In this document: piece after piece, positions 42,006-49,920 of the stretch | Numbering within the stretch: position 1 is the stretch's first letter | Layout of the letters: the number at the start of each line of letters is the position of its first letter | DNA from: an uncultured Duncaniella sp. | Lineage (GTDB): Bacteria; Bacteroidota; Bacteroidia; Bacteroidales; Muribaculaceae | Reading direction: 5' to 3' | NCBI RefSeq assembly: GCF_910578445.1 | Contig: NZ_CAJTQC010000022.1 | Location: 1 to 49,920, forward strand | Length of the DNA stretch: 49,920 nt | Notes under the pieces: model-generated | Seen by the model: the letters and a program-made list of their open reading frames with translations, nothing else | Databases searched by the model: none | Told to the model about the DNA's origin: nothing | Program-made: the position numbers and the translations under genes

Positions 42006-42228
42006 TGATTAAATCGTTATAAATTTGAATTTTAGAGGAATTGCATAAATTTAAATATTTCTTTATTTTTGTGTCGAAATAATAGTATTTATTAGGATTA
42101 AATTTATTCAGCACTTTCAACAGCGGCTTATAGTACAAACTATTTGGTATAATAGGGCGTGACAATGACGTTGCATGGCGAGCTACGGTGGGAAAGACCG
42201 AGTCTTGCTGTAATTACTCGATAGACAT

Positions 42229-42855
42229 ATGCGTTATATACTGTTTTATATTTTGTTTCTTCTCCCTTTTGCCGGGAAAGCGTGGGAGAGCGATGACGTA
42301 CAGACCGGGAGAATGGTCAGATGGGGTGTCAAACCGTCGTTCAACATTAACATCCCCGGAGGCTGGACATCAAAGGATGTGACAATCAGCTATGGAGGCG
42401 GAATCGGAGGTGTATGCAATATCTCTTGGCCGTCAAACTGGTACTTCGAGCCGGGTGTATCGTTTGATGTCGATGGTATGAAGTTGAAAACAGGCGATGA
42501 GGTTGGCAGTGAGATGAGTCTGACCCGGTGTTCCGTCTCAACGTCTCTGACCGGTGGCTATCTGTTTGAGATAGACGACCTGTTGAATATCGCTCCGTTG
42601 GCCGGAGTGGAGTTCTCTTATTTTTTCAGCAATCATGCTTCGAATGTGCCTGACGGTTTGGCGAATGATATGGATGATGTGTGGAAACCGGTGAATCTTT
42701 CCTGCGGTGTCGGATTTGATATTGTCAGAGATAACATATCGATTGGAGTTATGGGGTATTTCGGCCTGATAGATATGAAAAAGAGGAACTGTCCGGTCAG
42801 CTCCTCAGAATTGTTTGCCAACAGAGTAAAGGTCTCTGTGAAATATTATTTCTGA
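42229..42855 (+). CDS. small outer-membrane beta-barrel protein
   Basis: 208 aa with a signal peptide (YILFYILFLLPFAGKA). The rest is alternating polar/hydrophobic strands (WYFEPGVSFDVDG, TSLTGGYLFEIDD, LNIAPLAGVEFSYFF) ending in a Phe (KVSVKYYF), the mark of an eight-stranded barrel of the PorT/OMP_b-brl class. No specific role. It ends 7 bases before a copy of the agcS 3' end. Confidence 0.75.
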   Translation: MRYILFYILFLLPFAGKAWESDDVQTGRMVRWGVKPSFNINIPGGWTSKDVTISYGGGIGGVCNISWPSNWYFEPGVSFDVDGMKLKTGDEVGSEMSLTRCSVSTSLTGGYLFEIDDLLNIAPLAGVEFSYFFSNHASNVPDGLANDMDDVWKPVNLSCGVGFDIVRDNISIGVMGYFGLIDMKKRNCPVSSSELFANRVKVSVKYYF

Positions 42856-42862
42856 CCACGGC

Positions 42863-42919
42863 CCGTTTACTCCCGGCACTCGGTTTCGTGGGCGATTTCG
42901 GAGGGGCGATGAGCGGTAG
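42863..42919 (-). pseudogene. duplicated 3' tail of agcS
   Basis: 57 bases closely matching 43929-43990, the last codons of agcS and just beyond: CACTCGGTTTCGTGGGCGAT is identical in both. In the copy the codons before EIAHETEC are shortened by two bases and the stop is TAA instead of TGA. It is a fossil of the gene end and marks where about 1 kb was inserted. Confidence 0.7.
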
Positions 42920-43100
42920 GCTAATGAAAGGCGCATACAACCGTGGACAATGGCATATGCTACCGTATACAAGTGTATATCAAAACAATATTTATTTAGT
43001 TAAATTTATTTAAAGTGTATTAGCGTAGTTTGTATAGTTATAAAATATTTATAATTTAGCTCAAAATCAACTTATTGACTATAAGCCTAAATTATCAAAA

Positions 43101-43748
43101 ATGGGAAAAAACAGATTATTAGTTTTAATATCATCTATGTTTTTAATGATGATATTATGTTCTTCATGCGAGAAAGAGGAATTTTGGAGTGATACATATT
43201 ATTGGGATGGAGATGAAAAAGTTGCAATCAAACCGATTGGGAACAAATCATATGTAGCTTATCAGACATCAGATGAAGATAAGTTAATTGCCGAACTGTC
43301 AAAGAATGGATTATCGCTTACGAAAGTTATGAAAGGAAACTTATTGTCCTCTTTTGATTCTCCTTCTGAAGAAGCGCAATTATTGCTCAGTGACTATAAA
43401 ACAGCTATAATTGAAGGCGATTGCCGTAAATTGGAATCTGTTCGACCCTATACTATATGTTGTATGTCTTGTTATTTACGATTGAGTGACGGAAGGGAGC
43501 TGACTCCTGACTTTTTGTTTTTTGCTAAATTGAAATCCGGTTCAGACTCCAAACAAGTTGAGAAATTAGCAAAAAAATATAATGTAGTCATTGTCGGGGT
43601 TGATGATTTTATTAATTGTCATGAATTGGTTTGTACCAATGAATCAAAAGGTAACTCAATTGAAATTGCCAATAAGTTTTATGAGAGCGGGTTGTTCGAA
43701 TATGCAATTCCTAATATCAGCGGATTGGGCGAAATTACTAACTTTTAA
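43101..43748 (+). CDS. orphan S8-protease propeptide-like lipoprotein
   Basis: 215 aa. Lipoprotein signal ending ILCSSCEKEE. The rest follows the N-terminal propeptide of Bacteroidales subtilisin-like (S8) peptidases: TYYWDGDEKVAIKPIGNKSY, FAKLKSGSDSKQVEKLAKKY, NVVIVGVDDFINCHEL, then KGNSIEIANKFYESGLFEYA. The gene stops where the protease domain would begin. It could be an inhibitor or chaperone made separately, or a truncated protease. AT-rich and flanked by agcS and its duplicated tail, so acquired or rearranged. Confidence 0.6.
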   Translation: MGKNRLLVLISSMFLMMILCSSCEKEEFWSDTYYWDGDEKVAIKPIGNKSYVAYQTSDEDKLIAELSKNGLSLTKVMKGNLLSSFDSPSEEAQLLLSDYKTAIIEGDCRKLESVRPYTICCMSCYLRLSDGRELTPDFLFFAKLKSGSDSKQVEKLAKKYNVVIVGVDDFINCHELVCTNESKGNSIEIANKFYESGLFEYAIPNISGLGEITNF

Positions 43749-43870
43749 GAAATAAAGGTATTAGATATTTTAGAATAAGCCCGGTTATTATTACGTTTAT
43801 TTTTACCGTTTTGTCGGGGAGTTGTACAGATTAATTATATTAGGAGATATTATAATTATATAAGAGCCTA

Positions 43871-43907
43871 AACAGCCACAGGCACTATTCCTGCCTGTGG
43901 CTGTTTT
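43871..43907 (-). terminator. terminator of agcS (bidirectional)
   Basis: Perfect 14-bp stem AACAGCCACAGGCA / TGCCTGTGGCTGTT with flanking A and T runs, between the converging 43101 and agcS genes. Confidence 0.8.
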
Positions 43908-43932
43908 ATGTAGATGTATTCGATATTCCCGT

Positions 43933-45375
43933 TCACTCCCAGCACTCGGTTTCGTGGGCGATTTCGGGGATTGTCGATGAGCGGTAGACGGGGTCGAGGC
44001 CGCGGCGACGCTGGTCGCGGTAGTCCTTGAGCAGACGCACTGCATATTTGCCGAGCATGACGATGGCGGCGAGGTTGCAGAGAGTCATGAGCGCCATGGT
44101 GATGTCAGCAAATCCCCACACGAGGTCGAGCGACATGACCGCGCCGGCATAGACGATGCCTCCGACGAGCAGACGGTAGACGTTGATTATGGTGTCGTTG
44201 TTGCGGATAAAGCGGATGTTGGTCTCGCCGTAATAGTAGTTGGCTATGATGCTTGTGAATGCGAAAAAGAATATCGCGATGCTGACGAACGTAGAGCCGA
44301 TGCCCGAATCCGTGCCGAGTCCTGCGTCGATGGCGTGTTGCGTGAGCACGATGCCGTCGTGACCGTCCATGAAGATGCCGCTGCAGAGGATGATGAATGC
44401 TGTTGCGGTGCAGACAAGGAGGGTGTCGGTGTAGACACCGAGGGTCTGTATGAGCCCCTGTTTCACCGGGTGGCTGACCGAGGCTGTCGCGGCGGCGTTT
44501 GGTGTCGAGCCTTCACCGGCCTCGTTGCTGAAAAGTCCGCGTTTGATACCCATGACCATTGCTGCGCCGATGCTGCCGCCGAGCGCCTCGTCAAATCCGA
44601 AGGCGTTTCTGACAATCATGGCCATGACGGCCGGAAAATGGGTGATGTTGATTGCGATTATTATGACGGCCAGAATGATGTAGGCCACGGCCATGAACGG
44701 GACAACGATTTCGCTGAATCTCGACACGCGCTGCACTCCGCCCCAGATGACAATCAGGGTCAGTAGACAGAGTGTCCATGCAGTCAGTTCGCGAGGTATG
44801 GCGAAGGAGCTGTTGAGAGCGTCGGCAATGGTGTTGGACTGTACGGAGTTGAACGCAAAGCCAAACGTGAGGGTGATGAGCACAGCGAAGGTGACCGCCC
44901 ACCAGCGCTTGTGGAGTCCTTTGAGTATATAGTAGGCCGGACCGCCCATAAACGATTTCTCTCCCTTGACCTTGAAAAGCTGTGCGAGTGTCGATTCGAC
45001 AAAGGCGCTCGCAGCACCGAGTATGGCGATGACCCACATCCAGAACACCGCTCCCGGGCCGCCGAGGGCAATGGCTGTCCCGACACCGGCGAGGTTGCCT
45101 GTGCCGACGCGTGAGGCTATCGATAGGGCGAATGCCTGAAATGAACTGATAGAGCCGTGGGCCGGAGCGTCGTTGGCTCGGCGGTCGTTGTCGCGCTTGC
45201 CTGAGCGCACGAGCAGGCGGCACATCTCTCCGACCATTCTGAACTGCACCCCGCGGGTGGCGAAGGTGAAAAACACGGCTACTGCAAGCAGCACGGTGAC
45301 CATGACATAGTCAGTAAGCACTCCGCTGATTGCGGAGACGATATTTTCGAGCATTGTAGGTTCTGTAGTCATCAT
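43933..45375 (-). CDS. agcS: alanine/glycine:cation symporter (AGCS)
   Basis: 480 aa, about eleven membrane spans. Family signature: GTGNLAGVGTAIALGGPGAV near residue 90, and GSIGAAMVMGIKRGLFSNEA followed by GEGSTPNAAATA in the middle. Imports alanine or glycine with Na+ or H+. A -7 box TAACTTTG at 45390-45383 puts the transcript start next to ATG 45375, so translation may begin at ATG 45354 (MLENIVSAISG) or without a leader. Its last codons are duplicated at 42863-42919. Confidence 0.92.
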   Translation of the reverse strand: MMTTEPTMLENIVSAISGVLTDYVMVTVLLAVAVFFTFATRGVQFRMVGEMCRLLVRSGKRDNDRRANDAPAHGSISSFQAFALSIASRVGTGNLAGVGTAIALGGPGAVFWMWVIAILGAASAFVESTLAQLFKVKGEKSFMGGPAYYILKGLHKRWWAVTFAVLITLTFGFAFNSVQSNTIADALNSSFAIPRELTAWTLCLLTLIVIWGGVQRVSRFSEIVVPFMAVAYIILAVIIIAINITHFPAVMAMIVRNAFGFDEALGGSIGAAMVMGIKRGLFSNEAGEGSTPNAAATASVSHPVKQGLIQTLGVYTDTLLVCTATAFIILCSGIFMDGHDGIVLTQHAIDAGLGTDSGIGSTFVSIAIFFFAFTSIIANYYYGETNIRFIRNNDTIINVYRLLVGGIVYAGAVMSLDLVWGFADITMALMTLCNLAAIVMLGKYAVRLLKDYRDQRRRGLDPVYRSSTIPEIAHETECWE

Positions 45376-45445
45376 ATTTCTACAAAGTTACAAATTTTTT
45401 ATCAACGACAGCCATAAAACGCCACATGCAATACTGTAAAAAAAG

Positions 45446-45490
45446 GAAATCCATCAGCAACCGAGGAGTGGTCGCTGATGGATTTCTTTA
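45446..45490 (-). terminator. terminator of phosphohexomutase gene
   Basis: Perfect 13-bp stem GAAATCCATCAGC / GCTGATGGATTTC with flanking T and A runs; lies 30 bases after the gene end on the minus strand. Confidence 0.75.
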
Positions 45491-45520
45491 TTTTAAGTTT
45501 GTAAATTACGTAAGTGACTT

Positions 45521-47269
45521 TTATGCGATGCCGAGATCCTTTTTGAGAGCTTCGATCTTAGCTTCGGCGAGCTTGCCACACTTGTCGTAGTCTTCGGGTT
45601 TCTCCATGGGGACTTTGACTTCCATGTAGAACTTGATTTTAGGTTCTGTTCCTGAAGGACGTACAGATACTTTCGATCCGTCTTCAGTGAAATACTGGAG
45701 CACGTTTGAAGTGCAGGGGAAGTCAAGCTTTTCGTTGGGCTTGCCGTCGGTGTGGATGAGGTCGAGTGTTGCGTAGTCCTTGATTACAGTAACAGGGCTT
45801 CCTGCGAGAGACTTCGGCGGGTTCTCGCGGAACTGCTTCATGAGCGCCTGAATTTCTTCAGCACCGCTCTTGCCGGGACGAACGACAGAGACACCTACTT
45901 CATGGCTGAAACCATACTTCATATAGATGTCGGCGAGCATAGCCTGGAAGTCCATACCCTTGTCTTTTGCCCAAGCGCAAGCCTCGGCCATGAGTGAGCA
46001 GGCCGACACTGCATCCTTGTCGCGGACAAATGTTTCGGCGAGGAAGCCGTAGCTTTCTTCACCGCCTCCGAGGTAGCGGAGCACATCTTCATTGTCGCGC
46101 ATGACGGCGGCAATCCATTTGAAGCCGGTGTAGCAGTCGTAGAGGCGAACGTTCATCGCGTCGCAGATTGCCTTGATGGTTTCGGTGGTGACGATAGTCT
46201 TCACTGCGAATTCGTTGCCCTTGAGCAGACCGAGCTCCTTGTTGCGGGTGATGATGTAGTTGAGGAGAATCATCACGATCTGGTTGCCGTTAAGAAGCAC
46301 GTATTCACCGCTGTTGTCGCGAATCACACAGCCGATTCGGTCAGCGTCGGGGTCAGATGCCATAACGATGTCGGCATTGACTTCCTTGGCCTTTGCAATG
46401 GCCATTGCCATGGCAGAGGGGACTTCGGGGTTGGGCGATTCAACTGTGGGGAATTTACCGCTGGGGATGTCCTGCTCGGGAACGTGGATGATGTTGGTGA
46501 AGCCGAAGTTGCGGAGCGAGTCGGGGATGAGTTCTACGCCTGTTCCGTGGATTGGAGTATAGACGATCTTAAGATCCTTGTGACGCTCGATTACATCCGG
46601 GCTGAGTGAAAGACCCTTGATTTTTTCAAGATAAATCTTGTCGACATCAGCGCCGATAATCTGGATTTTAGACTTGTCGCCGTCAAACTTGATGTCCTCA
46701 CGCTTGATATTGTTTACGTGGTTGATGATATTGACATCGTGGGGAGCGATAATCTGAGCGCCGTCTTCCCAGTAAGCCTTGTAACCGTTGTAGATTTTCG
46801 GGTTGTGTGATGCTGTGATGTTCACACCGCTCTGGCAACCGAAATGACGGATGGCGAACGAGAGTTCGGGAGTCGGACGGAAGCTGTCGAAGAGATATAC
46901 CTTGATACCGTTGGCCGAGAAGATGTCGGCAACGATTTCAGCGAACTTGCGCGAATTGTTGCGCACGTCGTGGCCTACGGCAACGCTGATTTCAGGAAGA
47001 TCCTTGAAGTTTTCCTTAAGATAGTTGGCGAGACCCTGAGTGGCAGCGCCGACAGTGTAGATATTCATGCGGTTAGTGCCGGCTCCCATGATGCCACGGA
47101 GGCCGCCAGTGCCGAATTCGAGATCTTTATAGAAACTTTCGATTAGCTCGGTTTTATCCTCAGCATCGAGCATGCGTTTTACTTCAGTGCGAGTTTCCTC
47201 GTCATAACCGTCACCGAGCCAGATTTGAGCTTTGGCGGTGACTTCTTTCAATAATTGTTCGTTTTCCAT
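45521..47269 (-). CDS. phosphoglucomutase/phosphomannomutase
   Basis: 582 aa, length of the long-type alpha-D-phosphohexomutases. Domain order: GTGGLRGIMGAGTNRMNIYT at the start, the phosphoserine loop GVNITASHNPKIYNGYK, metal-binding SDPDADRIGCVI, sugar-binding GGGEESYGFL, and phosphate-binding RPSGTEPKIKFY at the end. Interconverts hexose 1- and 6-phosphates for glycogen and envelope sugars. Single gene. Confidence 0.93.
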   Translation of the reverse strand: MENEQLLKEVTAKAQIWLGDGYDEETRTEVKRMLDAEDKTELIESFYKDLEFGTGGLRGIMGAGTNRMNIYTVGAATQGLANYLKENFKDLPEISVAVGHDVRNNSRKFAEIVADIFSANGIKVYLFDSFRPTPELSFAIRHFGCQSGVNITASHNPKIYNGYKAYWEDGAQIIAPHDVNIINHVNNIKREDIKFDGDKSKIQIIGADVDKIYLEKIKGLSLSPDVIERHKDLKIVYTPIHGTGVELIPDSLRNFGFTNIIHVPEQDIPSGKFPTVESPNPEVPSAMAMAIAKAKEVNADIVMASDPDADRIGCVIRDNSGEYVLLNGNQIVMILLNYIITRNKELGLLKGNEFAVKTIVTTETIKAICDAMNVRLYDCYTGFKWIAAVMRDNEDVLRYLGGGEESYGFLAETFVRDKDAVSACSLMAEACAWAKDKGMDFQAMLADIYMKYGFSHEVGVSVVRPGKSGAEEIQALMKQFRENPPKSLAGSPVTVIKDYATLDLIHTDGKPNEKLDFPCTSNVLQYFTEDGSKVSVRPSGTEPKIKFYMEVKVPMEKPEDYDKCGKLAEAKIEALKKDLGIA

Positions 47270-47590
47270 ATATTTTTAGGGGTTAATTTTTGTTTTTCCG
47301 CTTCCGGCACAGCCGTAAGCATTGGTATCAGCTTTATTCACTACTTTAATGAAAGGATTATTCCTGTCAGTAATTTTAGAATTGTGATTAAGGCAAATTT
47401 ACAGCCTTTTGTGGAAATAACAAAGAAATCGGGATAAAAATGTTAAAGCACTGTCTAAAATTGGTTAAGTAAATCTTAAAAATGAAATGTAGCTGGTTTG
47501 GTGTATCCTGTGGAGAACATAAAGATATGAATCTCAAATTTTGTCATATATCTAACGGTGAAGATTAAGCCAGATTTGTTGATAGGACAA
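47270..47590. other. intergenic region upstream of phosphohexomutase
   Basis: AT-rich, no convincing gene. A 28-codon frame at about 47482-47568 (MKCSWFGVSCGEHKDMNLKF...) is open but too short to call; it could be a Cys-containing remnant. Confidence 0.4.
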
Positions 47591-48160
47591 TCACTCTTTC
47601 GTCCAAATACAATTCCAGTTGTTAAGGGGTGAGACTTCGACTCCTGTCATGGGATTGTCAAAATGAGTGTCCGAGAATCGTGATTTATCCTGTTTACCTA
47701 AGATATGTTCTATACGTATACAGGCAATAGATTTTTCCAATGATTCGGTACATGGTCTTCTTTCCCAACCGTAAAGATACCAATGATGAAGTCCATACAC
47801 TATCTCAATCATCTGCTTTGCAGTGAGGATATAAAAGTCCACATCTAAAGATTCCAACTCTTTGACGTGTACGAATACCCACGGACCTGTAATAGCTTTT
47901 TTCAAGTATTCGAGATCGGTTGCCTGCTTGGAACTCATACCAATCGATATATTAGAATTAATTCCTTGGAATGTGGTTTTGACTTGAATACAGGCAACCT
48001 CCGAGGAATCAATTCCATTTTGACAATATAAGTCAATACCTTTAAAGTTGTTAATTGAGCTGTTTACGTTGACTGTTGGCCATCCATGAGCAATGAGATG
48101 TGCACTCACTAGTTGCTCGCCTATTGCGCATTTCATTTGTTTTGTTAATTTGATTTCCAT
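47591..48160 (-). CDS. PD-(D/E)XK nuclease-like orphan protein
   Basis: 189 aa. The N-terminal third has the nuclease-like layout: GEQLVSAHLIAHGWPTV (an early Glu helix), then FKGIDLYCQNG (Asp) and ACIQVKTTF (QxK), that is, E...D...QxK as in variant PD-(D/E)XK folds. The middle has strands GPWVFVHVKEL and VDFYILTAKQM, and the end is WxxI-rich. Stand-alone proteins of this kind occur in phage defence and mobile islands, but no partner gene is visible here. It sits in an AT-rich strip beside an IS4 remnant. Confidence 0.55.
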   Translation of the reverse strand: MEIKLTKQMKCAIGEQLVSAHLIAHGWPTVNVNSSINNFKGIDLYCQNGIDSSEVACIQVKTTFQGINSNISIGMSSKQATDLEYLKKAITGPWVFVHVKELESLDVDFYILTAKQMIEIVYGLHHWYLYGWERRPCTESLEKSIACIRIEHILGKQDKSRFSDTHFDNPMTGVEVSPLNNWNCIWTKE

Positions 48161-48364
48161 ATGGATTATTGATTTATTAGGTGTTAAGTTTCTGTTTTAG
48201 GACATGATAAAATTAGAAAATAAGCTGTTAAATACTTTTGTTATTAGGCGGTTGTGCATGTGCAAATCCCTAAATTAGTAATTACAAGGAAAAGATTGGC
48301 CACTTTTTCTTATTAAAATACTAATTCCAAGAACTTGATTAAAGTTAACCAAATCCTTCTTATT

Positions 48365-48574
48365 ATGCAAGAATATTTTGGAAAATCAATGAATCAGGCT
48401 CGCATAAAGCTTATTCCACTGCTCATCCACGCTTTTTGCGTGGTTCAGACCTTCAGTCTTTATAAGTTTATGGCTGCTATGCCGGGTGCTGCAAAAAGAG
48501 ATTCCACCGACTCCAAAGGTCTCACCGAATATGTTTTGACAATATTATTGGATGACCGTCGGTTATATTCCTGA
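48365..48574 (+). pseudogene. IS4-family transposase remnant (N-terminal end)
   Basis: From ATG 48365: SMNQARIKLIPLLIHAFCVV, then QTFSLYKFMAAMPGAAKRDS, the usual opening of Bacteroidetes IS4 transposases. Restoring one base after RDS gives NRLQR, matching the family's S.RRLQRF. Only the first 60 or so residues remain; the DDE catalytic core is absent. Confidence 0.6.
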
Positions 48575-48791
48575 AGTTTAGTAAGAGTCAAAAAAAATCA
48601 ACAGGAATTAAACAAAAATATGATAAAGATTGTTGTGTTTAAAGATTGTTTGCGTCGCGCTGCAATCTGTTCGAGTATGAGCTACAAACCGCAATTATAT
48701 ATAAAGTATATAAATAGAAACGGCGGGGAGTAAGATTCCTCACCGTTTCCAAATAAAAATAACAGGCCGGAGGGCCGTCTAAAATCAATTT
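48575..48791. other. AT-rich intergenic strip with hairpin
   Basis: No gene. An imperfect hairpin GAAACGGCGGGGAG ... TCCTCACCGTTTC at about 48718-48748 and a short GC palindrome GGCCGGAGGGCCG at about 48764 lie before the next start codon. Confidence 0.4.
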
Positions 48792-49058
48792 ATGGATAAG
48801 CAAGCAATATCACTTACATGTTTTATTTTTCTTTCGGTGGTTGGTTCGATATGCGCTATGTTGCCATCAGGAGGAGCTGATGTGTCATCGTCGCGCAACG
48901 CTTCGTATGTAGCAAAGAACCGGACTAATATTATTAAAGATTCAGTGGTTTCCGGGCTTCACGGCATATCGGATAATGCCCCGGAGGCTTTTAACGCATC
49001 CCTGAATTTTGATTTTAAGGCCGAGCAGCGCCACTTGGAGCTGGCATCGCTCTGGTGA
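48792..49058 (+). CDS. small secreted hypothetical protein
   Basis: 88 aa. Residues 5-24 form a signal-peptide-like hydrophobic stretch (SLTCFIFLSVVGSICAM); the remainder is Ser/Asn-rich and soluble with no recognised motif. Followed by a good terminator at 49092. Real coding is likely but not certain. Confidence 0.45.
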   Translation: MDKQAISLTCFIFLSVVGSICAMLPSGGADVSSSRNASYVAKNRTNIIKDSVVSGLHGISDNAPEAFNASLNFDFKAEQRHLELASLW

Positions 49059-49091
49059 TTAACGTCAGTATTTCCTTACATATACTAAAAA

Positions 49092-49126
49092 GAAGTCCAC
49101 TACACGGCCATCGTGCAGCGGACTTC
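49092..49126. terminator. bidirectional terminator
   Basis: Near-perfect 14-bp stem GAAGTCCACTACAC / GTGCAGCGGACTTC between converging small genes. Confidence 0.7.
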
Positions 49127-49161
49127 GTGTCCGACGGGTGGAAATTATCTGTCTGATACCG

Positions 49162-49320
49162 CTATTTGCCGACAGGTTGTGTGATGCTGACGGTTGCCGG
49201 TTGGTTACCGTAGGGTAGCGAGAAGGTGGTCCGTCCGCATGCGGAGAGACACAGGCTTGCAAAAGCAAGGAGGATAGCGAGGGTCACAAGGGTGACCCGG
49301 TGTCGACGGTTGGTATTCAT
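49162..49320 (-). CDS. small lipoprotein
   Basis: 52 aa: MNTNRRHRVTLVTLAI, then LLAFASLCLSACGRTT with lipobox LSAC, and a 25-residue mature part ending SITQPVGK. It is in a different frame from a longer but unconvincing reading at 49065-49268. It follows the DUF4249 gene by 17 bases, so it is probably the last gene of that operon. Function unknown. Confidence 0.6.
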   Translation of the reverse strand: MNTNRRHRVTLVTLAILLAFASLCLSACGRTTFSLPYGNQPATVSITQPVGK

Positions 49321-49337
49321 AATCGTTGTTATAGATA

Positions 49338-49919
49338 TTATCTTAAAAATTCATGTGAGTCAGCCGGCTGCCACGTAAGGGTCTCACCTTCGTCGGGATT
49401 TTCAAGCCAGTCTGTCTCGATGAGGTTTCCTGCGCCGAGCACGCCGAAGCCATTGGCTATATTGGTGTAGTGGCTGCGTATCGGAGCGAGGCCGTTCTGA
49501 CCAAGCTCGTTGTTGCTGATGTCGTTGAGCGATTTCAGGAAGTTGTATAGCTCAGGCGAAAGGCGGTAGAGGCAGACCTTATAGGGACGTTCAGTCTGCC
49601 CCTCATCATCTGATGGATTATTCCGCTCAAGGTTCGTGTTGAGCCGCATGGTGTAGTCTTTTCCCTGAATCTGATTGTCAGACCAGATATAGAGGTTTTC
49701 ATAATAGAAATAATCGAAATCGAAGGTTGCATCGAGCCCGACTTTGTTGTTGAGCAACGGTTCTTGCGACAGATCAAGATTTGAGAACTCGGTGACGGTT
49801 TCGGTGTGCATTATCGTATCGCCTGTTGCAAAATCGATTGAGTAGGAATGAAATTTCATTTTATGCCAATATTGTCCTAAACGTTTTGGGCAAAAATAAA
49901 AATAGGAAGTAGTTACTAA
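49338..49919 (-). CDS. DUF4249-family protein, partial at window edge
   Basis: Only the C-terminal part is in the window. The frame is open to the edge; ATG 49859 is a possible internal start but lies mid-domain. Typical DUF4249 pattern: FYYENLYIWSDNQIQGKDYT, YKVCLYRLSPELYNFLKSLN, then SHYTNIANGFGVLGAG. DUF4249 proteins are envelope proteins usually encoded beside TonB-dependent receptors, so such a receptor is expected just beyond the window. If ATG 49859 is used, TATTTTTG around 49890 would be its -7 box. Confidence 0.65.
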   Translation of the reverse strand, partial: LVTTSYFYFCPKRLGQYWHKMKFHSYSIDFATGDTIMHTETVTEFSNLDLSQEPLLNNKVGLDATFDFDYFYYENLYIWSDNQIQGKDYTMRLNTNLERNNPSDDEGQTERPYKVCLYRLSPELYNFLKSLNDISNNELGQNGLAPIRSHYTNIANGFGVLGAGNLIETDWLENPDEGETLTWQPADSHEFLR

Positions 49920-49920
49920 G

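Overview
The window comes from a chromosome of a Bacteroidales bacterium, most likely a member of the Muribaculaceae. Three kinds of evidence support this. The first is lineage-typical gene organisation: an LpxC-FabZ fusion, the gldE-gldD-phosphopantetheinyl transferase cluster, DUF3127, DUF5024 and DUF4249 families, and an AspT-type transporter. The second is promoters of the Bacteroidetes type (TTTG about 20 bases upstream of TAnnTTTG). The third is a release factor 2 gene with a programmed frameshift. No species name is claimed.

Layout. 1-390: end of an rRNA operon (23S tail, 5S, terminator). 436-3744: lipid A / fatty acid operon lpxD, lpxC-fabZ, lpxA. 3825-6414: a degenerate endonuclease I-like secreted protein, a lipoprotein, smpB and a YIP1-like membrane protein. 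6671-11570: a visibly AT-rich mobile element of 4,884 bp. It is bounded by 23-bp perfect terminal inverted repeats and an 8-bp target duplication, and carries a frameshifted IS1595-type transposase plus cargo (HNH gene, hypothetical gene pairs, a decayed zinc ribbon, a lipoprotein, a putative structured RNA). 11953-18682: DUF3127 OB-fold protein, an ECF sigma / anti-sigma-like / DUF5024 operon, a porin, a phosphodiesterase and a six-hairpin glycosidase-like lipoprotein. 18873-20856: rpsU, tRNA-Met, a nested palindromic repeat element, and an XRE-S24 regulator. 20864-24408: phosphopantetheinyl transferase, gldD, gldE, EamA transporter. 24619-25539: a two-gene module with a palindromic operator, then a winged-helix remnant. 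25554-34425: pdxB, a DUF6427-like membrane protein, purD, an RlmL-like methyltransferase, serine acetyltransferase, a channel-like protein and an abundant-type TPR lipoprotein. 34678-41942: speA, truA, glsA, a MntA-HepT toxin-antitoxin pair, an AspT-type transporter and prfB. 42229-49920: beta-barrel protein, an orphan protease-propeptide-like lipoprotein inserted beside a duplicated agcS tail, agcS, a phosphohexomutase, an orphan PD-(D/E)XK-like protein, an IS4 remnant, small secreted proteins, and the edge of a DUF4249 gene.

Most of the window is ordinary housekeeping. The accessory parts are the transposon at 6679-11562, the palindromic element at 19511-19830, the operator-controlled pair at 24687-25305, and the AT-rich insertions at about 42.9-43.9 kb and 47.4-48.8 kb. 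The transposon is the strongest candidate for an undescribed system: its ends and target duplication are clear, its transposase is dead, and several cargo genes (notably 10409-11219, with a consensus promoter) look intact.
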